A stretch of DNA of 39,652 nucleotides, taken from a virus. Location: IMG/VR virus record IMGVR_UViG_3300037502_001768, positions 1-39,652 of that record; one strand, 5' to 3'. Position numbers and translations under genes: made by a program. Positions 36,395 through 39,652 of this stretch are shown here, in pieces (within the stretch, counting starts at the first letter, position 1; the number at the start of each line of letters is the position of its first letter). Below the pieces are notes generated by a model, which saw only the letters and a program-made list of their open reading frames with translations, searched no databases and had not been told where the DNA came from.

Positions 36395-38070
36395 TTCAAC
36401 TTCGCCCTTATCAATCCGAAGCCATTGATGCGACGCTCCGTTATCTTGCGGAGAATGACGGCAACCCGCTGATTGTGCTTCCGACCGGGACCGGCAAGAG
36501 CATCGTCATTGCTGAGTTTTGCAGACAGATCTTGTCGAACTGGTCGGACGTAAAGATCGTGGTCATCACGCACGTTCGCGAACTGATTAAGCAGAATTAC
36601 GACGAGCTTAAGAATCTGTGGCCCGAAGCTCCGGCTGGAATTAACTCAGCGGGTTTAAACAAGCGCGACTACGATCCGCCTATTGTGTTCTGTGGGATAC
36701 AGTCGGTGTACAAAAAGGCGTCGCGCTTTACAAAAGTTGACCTTGTTCTGGTCGATGAAGCGCATCTGATTCCGCGTAAGACCAGCACCATGTACCAAAA
36801 GTTCCTCAAGAATTTAAAGATTATGAACCCGCACGTCAGGGTGATTGGGTTAACGGCTACACCATATCGCTTGGACTCGGGGCTTTTGCACACTGGCAAC
36901 GAAGCCTTGTTCGACGGCATCTCGTACGAAGCCGATCTGAAGGACATGGTGAACCAAGGCTACTTGACCAAGCTGGTATCGAAGCAGCCGAAAACGCAGC
37001 TTGATGTGACCAATGTGCGGTTACGTGGTGGGGAATTTATCCCGGGCGAACTGGAGAAGGCGGTCAACAAACTCGACATCAACGAAGCCGTGGTGCAAGA
37101 GATTGTCACTTACGGAGCAGATCGTAAGTCGTGGCTCATCTTCTGCTCAGGCGTCGATCACGCAAGCAACGTCGCCAACATCATCCGGCGGCATGGCATC
37201 AGTTGCGAAACCATCTTCGGGGATACGCCGGACACCGAGCGCGACCGAATCGTTAGCGAATTTAAACAAGGCAAGATCCGCGCACTGGCCTCCATGGGCG
37301 TACTGACCACGGGCTTCAATGCTCCGGCGGTCGATCTTCTGGCGCTGCTACGGCCTACCCAATCGACCGGCCTCTACATTCAAATCATGGGCAGAGGCAT
37401 GCGCAACCATCCGGACAAGTCGGATTGTCTGGTACTCGACTTCGCAGGCAACGTCGCCCGACATGGCCCAGTAGATCGGGTCAACCCCAAGAAGCCCCGT
37501 AAATCGGACGGAGAAGGCGTAGCGCCGACCAAGACCTGCCCTCAGTGCAAGAGCATCGTCTTTGCGGGCGTGGCCGAATGTATGGACTGTGGCTACGTCT
37601 GGCCACCGAAGGCACCGGAGATTCAAAAGACCGCGACCACGCTACCCGTAATGAGCATGAACGCGCCGTCCGAGTGGATCAAAGTGAACTATGTTGCTTA
37701 TAGGCTACACAAGAAACCCGGCAGTCCCGACTCCATGCGGGTCGAGTATCGCTCTGGTCTAACGGTCTATCGAGAGTGGGTGTGCTTCGATCACAAGGGT
37801 TATCCCAAGGACAAGGCCATGAAGTGGTGGCGTCAGCGAATGAGCGGCCCCGGTATGTTGCCAACTAGCACGATGGACGCGCTGGCCAAAGTCAACTTAC
37901 TAATGAAACCGACTGAGATAAAAGTTCAAAAGAATGGAAAGTATACGGAGATTACGAAGTTCAGGTTTGTGTCAGATATGCCGCAGGGAGGAACGGGGGT
38001 TCATCTTCGATCCCCCACGGAGAAACAGTCGCCCCAAGGCACGCTTCTGCTCAATGAAGTGCATGGATAA
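36391..38070 (+). CDS. SF2 DEAH-type DNA helicase
   Basis: 559 residues from GTG in a GTGA overlap. Q-motif-like RPYQSEAIDA (5-14), Walker A PTGTGKS (31-37), Ia VVITHVRELIKQ, DEAH (122-125), TAT (155-157), HEL-C with SWLIFCSGVDHASN and motif VI QIMGRGMR (331-338). A zinc ribbon with C383, C386, C397 and C400 lies at 383-400. SSL2/UvsW-like helicases of this size restart forks and process recombination intermediates. The last 45 residues share DNA with another, zinc-finger, frame, so the natural C terminus may be less conserved. Confidence 0.85.
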   Translation: MIQLRPYQSEAIDATLRYLAENDGNPLIVLPTGTGKSIVIAEFCRQILSNWSDVKIVVITHVRELIKQNYDELKNLWPEAPAGINSAGLNKRDYDPPIVFCGIQSVYKKASRFTKVDLVLVDEAHLIPRKTSTMYQKFLKNLKIMNPHVRVIGLTATPYRLDSGLLHTGNEALFDGISYEADLKDMVNQGYLTKLVSKQPKTQLDVTNVRLRGGEFIPGELEKAVNKLDINEAVVQEIVTYGADRKSWLIFCSGVDHASNVANIIRRHGISCETIFGDTPDTERDRIVSEFKQGKIRALASMGVLTTGFNAPAVDLLALLRPTQSTGLYIQIMGRGMRNHPDKSDCLVLDFAGNVARHGPVDRVNPKKPRKSDGEGVAPTKTCPQCKSIVFAGVAECMDCGYVWPPKAPEIQKTATTLPVMSMNAPSEWIKVNYVAYRLHKKPGSPDSMRVEYRSGLTVYREWVCFDHKGYPKDKAMKWWRQRMSGPGMLPTSTMDALAKVNLLMKPTEIKVQKNGKYTEITKFRFVSDMPQGGTGVHLRSPTEKQSPQGTLLLNEVHG

Positions 38071-38278
38071 CTATATGCTCGACAAATCACCCAACGAGAA
38101 GATTGCTTTAAACGATGCTGCCGCCGCAGCAGGTACGTTCATCGAAGCCAATGGAACCTATAGCTTCTTAGACTTTACGCCTGACCAGTTTGACCAGTTC
38201 GTCGAAGCTATTGTGACGGCGTATGTGGACTCTCTTCAATCGCAGGTGGCCGATATTGAGGGAATTCGTTTCCCTTGA
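37934..38278 (+). CDS. Zinc-finger protein overlapping the helicase end
   Basis: 114 residues in a frame that overlaps the helicase by 137 nt. CQICRREERGFIFDPP (13-28) and ARFCSMKCMDNYM (36-48) form a CxxC ... CSxxC zinc knuckle of a type known to me from phage proteins (CxxCxxEARGF ... RxFCSxxCxD). The non-overlapping part (NDAAAAAGTFIEANGTYSFL then PDQFDQFVEAIVTAYVDSLQ) is helical. The SD for ATG 37934 is weak, so a later start is possible, but the two knuckles in the overlap argue for the long form. Confidence 0.6.
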   Translation: MESIRRLRSSGLCQICRREERGFIFDPPRRNSRPKARFCSMKCMDNYMLDKSPNEKIALNDAAAAAGTFIEANGTYSFLDFTPDQFDQFVEAIVTAYVDSLQSQVADIEGIRFP

Positions 38279-38405
38279 CGTAGCCGTTACCGCGACACGG
38301 TTCGCTCTTCATCGTAAATATTAGGATGCCGGAGTACTTGGGGTTGGAGCACCAACCCTCACCTTCGTACGTTTTGATGAAGTACTTGCACTGTTCGCAG
38401 CGCAT
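38208..38405 (-). CDS. Small zinc-ribbon protein
   Basis: 65 residues from ATG 38405, overlapping the TGA of the phosphoesterase. CEQCKYFIKTYEGEGWCSNP and KSEPCRGNGYVKG supply a CxxC...C...C metal site. Basic to neutral, no known function. Its 3' end overlaps the convergent zinc-finger gene by 71 nt on the other strand; with no terminator between, transcripts collide here. Confidence 0.6.
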   Translation of the reverse strand: MRCEQCKYFIKTYEGEGWCSNPKYSGILIFTMKSEPCRGNGYVKGNEFPQYRPPAIEESPHTPSQ

Positions 38406-39403
38406 CACAACTTGATCCCTCTAAACCACGCGTTGCCGTGCTCGACTACGCAAAGTTCCGGCTGCAAAAGCTTGCCCTTGTAGAACGTCAACACCGCAAA
38501 GCCCGACGCCCAGTTAACGGGACCGGCTTCGGTATAGTTAAACTGCGGGCCGTATGGATCGGCCATGGTGCCGGTATCAACACCGTATCTACGTCCACGG
38601 TAATCCGCCCACGGCGTAACCTGAAGTTTATGCAGGTGCCCGTGTACATACGAGACACCGGCCTTGAGCGTGCTGTTGTAAGCCGAGTGAACGCCGCCCG
38701 AAACAGGTCGATGCCGGATCGTAGTCCAGCCGTCTGTCTGGTTGTTTAAATGGATGCACCAGCCCGCACGCCAACGCGGTAGATAGTCGAGCAGGGTCAT
38801 GCCGGTCATCTCTTCTAATTCGCCCACGCGACTCGACAGATAGTTTTCAAACCGGGCGTCGTGGTTACCAATGGTACGGATGAGTTTGGCCTTACCCGCA
38901 GCCCGTTCGATCTCGGCACAACGGTCTTGAACCGCAGCAATCTCGTCCTTCATATGGGGCTGCTTTTCCCACATGATCCGCGCATGGCGGCTGATTCGAG
39001 CGCCGTCCAAAACGTCCCCGTTCAGGATCACCATCTTTGGACTAAGCTGCTTAGCTAACTTACAAAAGGCTTCGTGCGCCTTAGTGACGATACCCGGCCA
39101 GTAGTGGCAGTCAGAGGCAACCAATACGACGCCATCGGTGACGGTATCGGACATCTCGGTTTCGTACTTCTCTTGTCGAACCTTGGCCAGTTCGTTGAGC
39201 TTATTCCCAACCTTGGTTTTGATGCTGGTAGAGGATCTGCTCATTTGATCGCTGCTAAGGGCGATACCGTATTTTTGCTCCAAACTTCGTCGCCTGTCGT
39301 AGACGGATCTAACACCCATGTTTAAATGTTTGGCGACTAAATCTGCTTTTTTAAAGCGTTTCCAAGCTTCTATAAACTCGGAATCATCTGTGTATCTTGG
39401 CAT
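38405..39403 (-). CDS. Calcineurin-like metallophosphoesterase with N-terminal HTH
   Basis: 332 residues. Residues 1-50 (DDSEFIEAWKRFKKADLVAK ... VRSVYDRRRSLEQKYG) read as a Fis/terminase-like HTH. The phosphoesterase motifs are ASDCHYWPG (D98, H100), LNGDVLDG (D130), GNHDARFE (N180, H181, D182) and YVHGHLHK (H254, H256, H258 region), i.e. a complete two-metal site. It may act on DNA ends, nucleotides or signalling nucleotides. The HTH suggests a DNA-linked substrate, but that is inference. Coupled to the zinc-ribbon gene (TGATG). Confidence 0.8.
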   Translation of the reverse strand: MPRYTDDSEFIEAWKRFKKADLVAKHLNMGVRSVYDRRRSLEQKYGIALSSDQMSRSSTSIKTKVGNKLNELAKVRQEKYETEMSDTVTDGVVLVASDCHYWPGIVTKAHEAFCKLAKQLSPKMVILNGDVLDGARISRHARIMWEKQPHMKDEIAAVQDRCAEIERAAGKAKLIRTIGNHDARFENYLSSRVGELEEMTGMTLLDYLPRWRAGWCIHLNNQTDGWTTIRHRPVSGGVHSAYNSTLKAGVSYVHGHLHKLQVTPWADYRGRRYGVDTGTMADPYGPQFNYTEAGPVNWASGFAVLTFYKGKLLQPELCVVEHGNAWFRGIKL

Positions 39404-39405
39404 GA

Positions 39406-39621
39406 TTACTTCTTGCTAATTTTGATGCCTAGTTCCTTCCGGCGTTTTTCCGTGGCTTTATCGTCTCGGACAGCCTTCCATTCAATGCAGCCGTCCACAA
39501 CACGGAACTCTTCCTTGTGTACAAGTGCACAGTCACAGCACTCCGTGTGCGTGTAACCCTTCATGCGGTACCACTTCCCATCCTCAATCTGGACGGGGAT
39601 GTACTTCTCCCGCTTTTTCAT
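39406..39621 (-). CDS. Small conserved phage protein with CCDC motif
   Basis: 71 residues. YIPVQIEDGKWYRMKGYTHT then ECCDCALVHKEEFRVVDGCI and WKAVRDDKATEKRRKELGIK. TECCDCxLVH is a motif I recall in short phage proteins of unknown function; the cysteines probably bind zinc. Lys/Arg-rich C terminus. It is 2 nt upstream of the phosphoesterase gene. The 31 bases right of it to the window end hold no gene. Confidence 0.65.
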   Translation of the reverse strand: MKKREKYIPVQIEDGKWYRMKGYTHTECCDCALVHKEEFRVVDGCIEWKAVRDDKATEKRRKELGIKISKK

Positions 39622-39652
39622 GGACTTGACTCTACCTGCTTGAGTAGCGTCT

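Noticed and set aside
1-39652. Lysis genes (lysozyme, holin, spanin)
   Set aside because: No catalytic endolysin motif recognised; the small membrane proteins at 23102, 25438 and 27512 sit in the glycan cassette and cannot be assigned to lysis from sequence alone.

Overview
The window is part of the genome of a tailed double-stranded DNA bacteriophage (Caudoviricetes). Evidence is a complete head-morphogenesis block (both terminase subunits, P22-type portal, scaffold, GroES-like co-chaperonin, capsid, decoration protein, tail fibres) and a phage replication and recombination block (primase-polymerase/helicase, RusA, Sak4-like ATPase, DUF669, RecB/Cas4-like nuclease, SF2 helicase). Promoter-like sites are sigma70-type with Shine-Dalgarno starts, so the host is probably a proteobacterium. 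The gene set resembles uncultured aquatic phages, which is inference from memory of those families. No integrase, tRNA, RNA polymerase or recognisable lysis gene is present. The leftmost gene runs off the window, so the genome is incomplete here.

Layout. (1) Positions 1-19156, leftward: the late operon. Read in the direction of transcription it holds a conserved protein, two small basic proteins, large terminase, portal, two tiny proteins, GroES-like protein, scaffold, unknown protein, decoration protein and capsid. A free-standing GIY-YIG homing endonuclease with its own promoter candidate follows, then small structural proteins with a UUCG terminator among them, basic proteins, a head-tail joining protein and two tail-fibre genes. 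(2) 19571-20661, rightward: a three-gene cassette with its own promoter and terminator. It sits between the small terminase (20711-21250, leftward) and the rest of the late operon and looks like a moron. (3) 21251-21785: an AT-rich non-coding region with inverted repeats, candidate origin or control region. (4) 21786-30357, rightward: accessory genes, tightly coupled by ATGA/GTGA overlaps. They include two SAM methyltransferases, two GT-A glycosyltransferases, a TPR plus GT-B glycosyltransferase, an exported protein and three small membrane proteins. (5) 30438-33404, leftward: primase-polymerase/helicase, RusA and an HTH regulator. A compact divergent promoter/operator separates them from (6) 33561-38278, rightward: recombination and helicase genes. 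(7) 38208-39621, leftward: a metallophosphoesterase and two small zinc-binding proteins.

The most interesting candidates are the glycan-building cassette, whose TPR-glycosyltransferase co-occurs with an extreme Ser/Thr repeat fibre; two apparently leaderless promoters with identical geometry; an alternative-hairpin element that can hide the ribosome-binding site of the RecB/Cas4-like nuclease; the strong concentration of the hexamer TTTAAA in the right half; and the moron between the terminase genes. All counts and alignments were made by eye.
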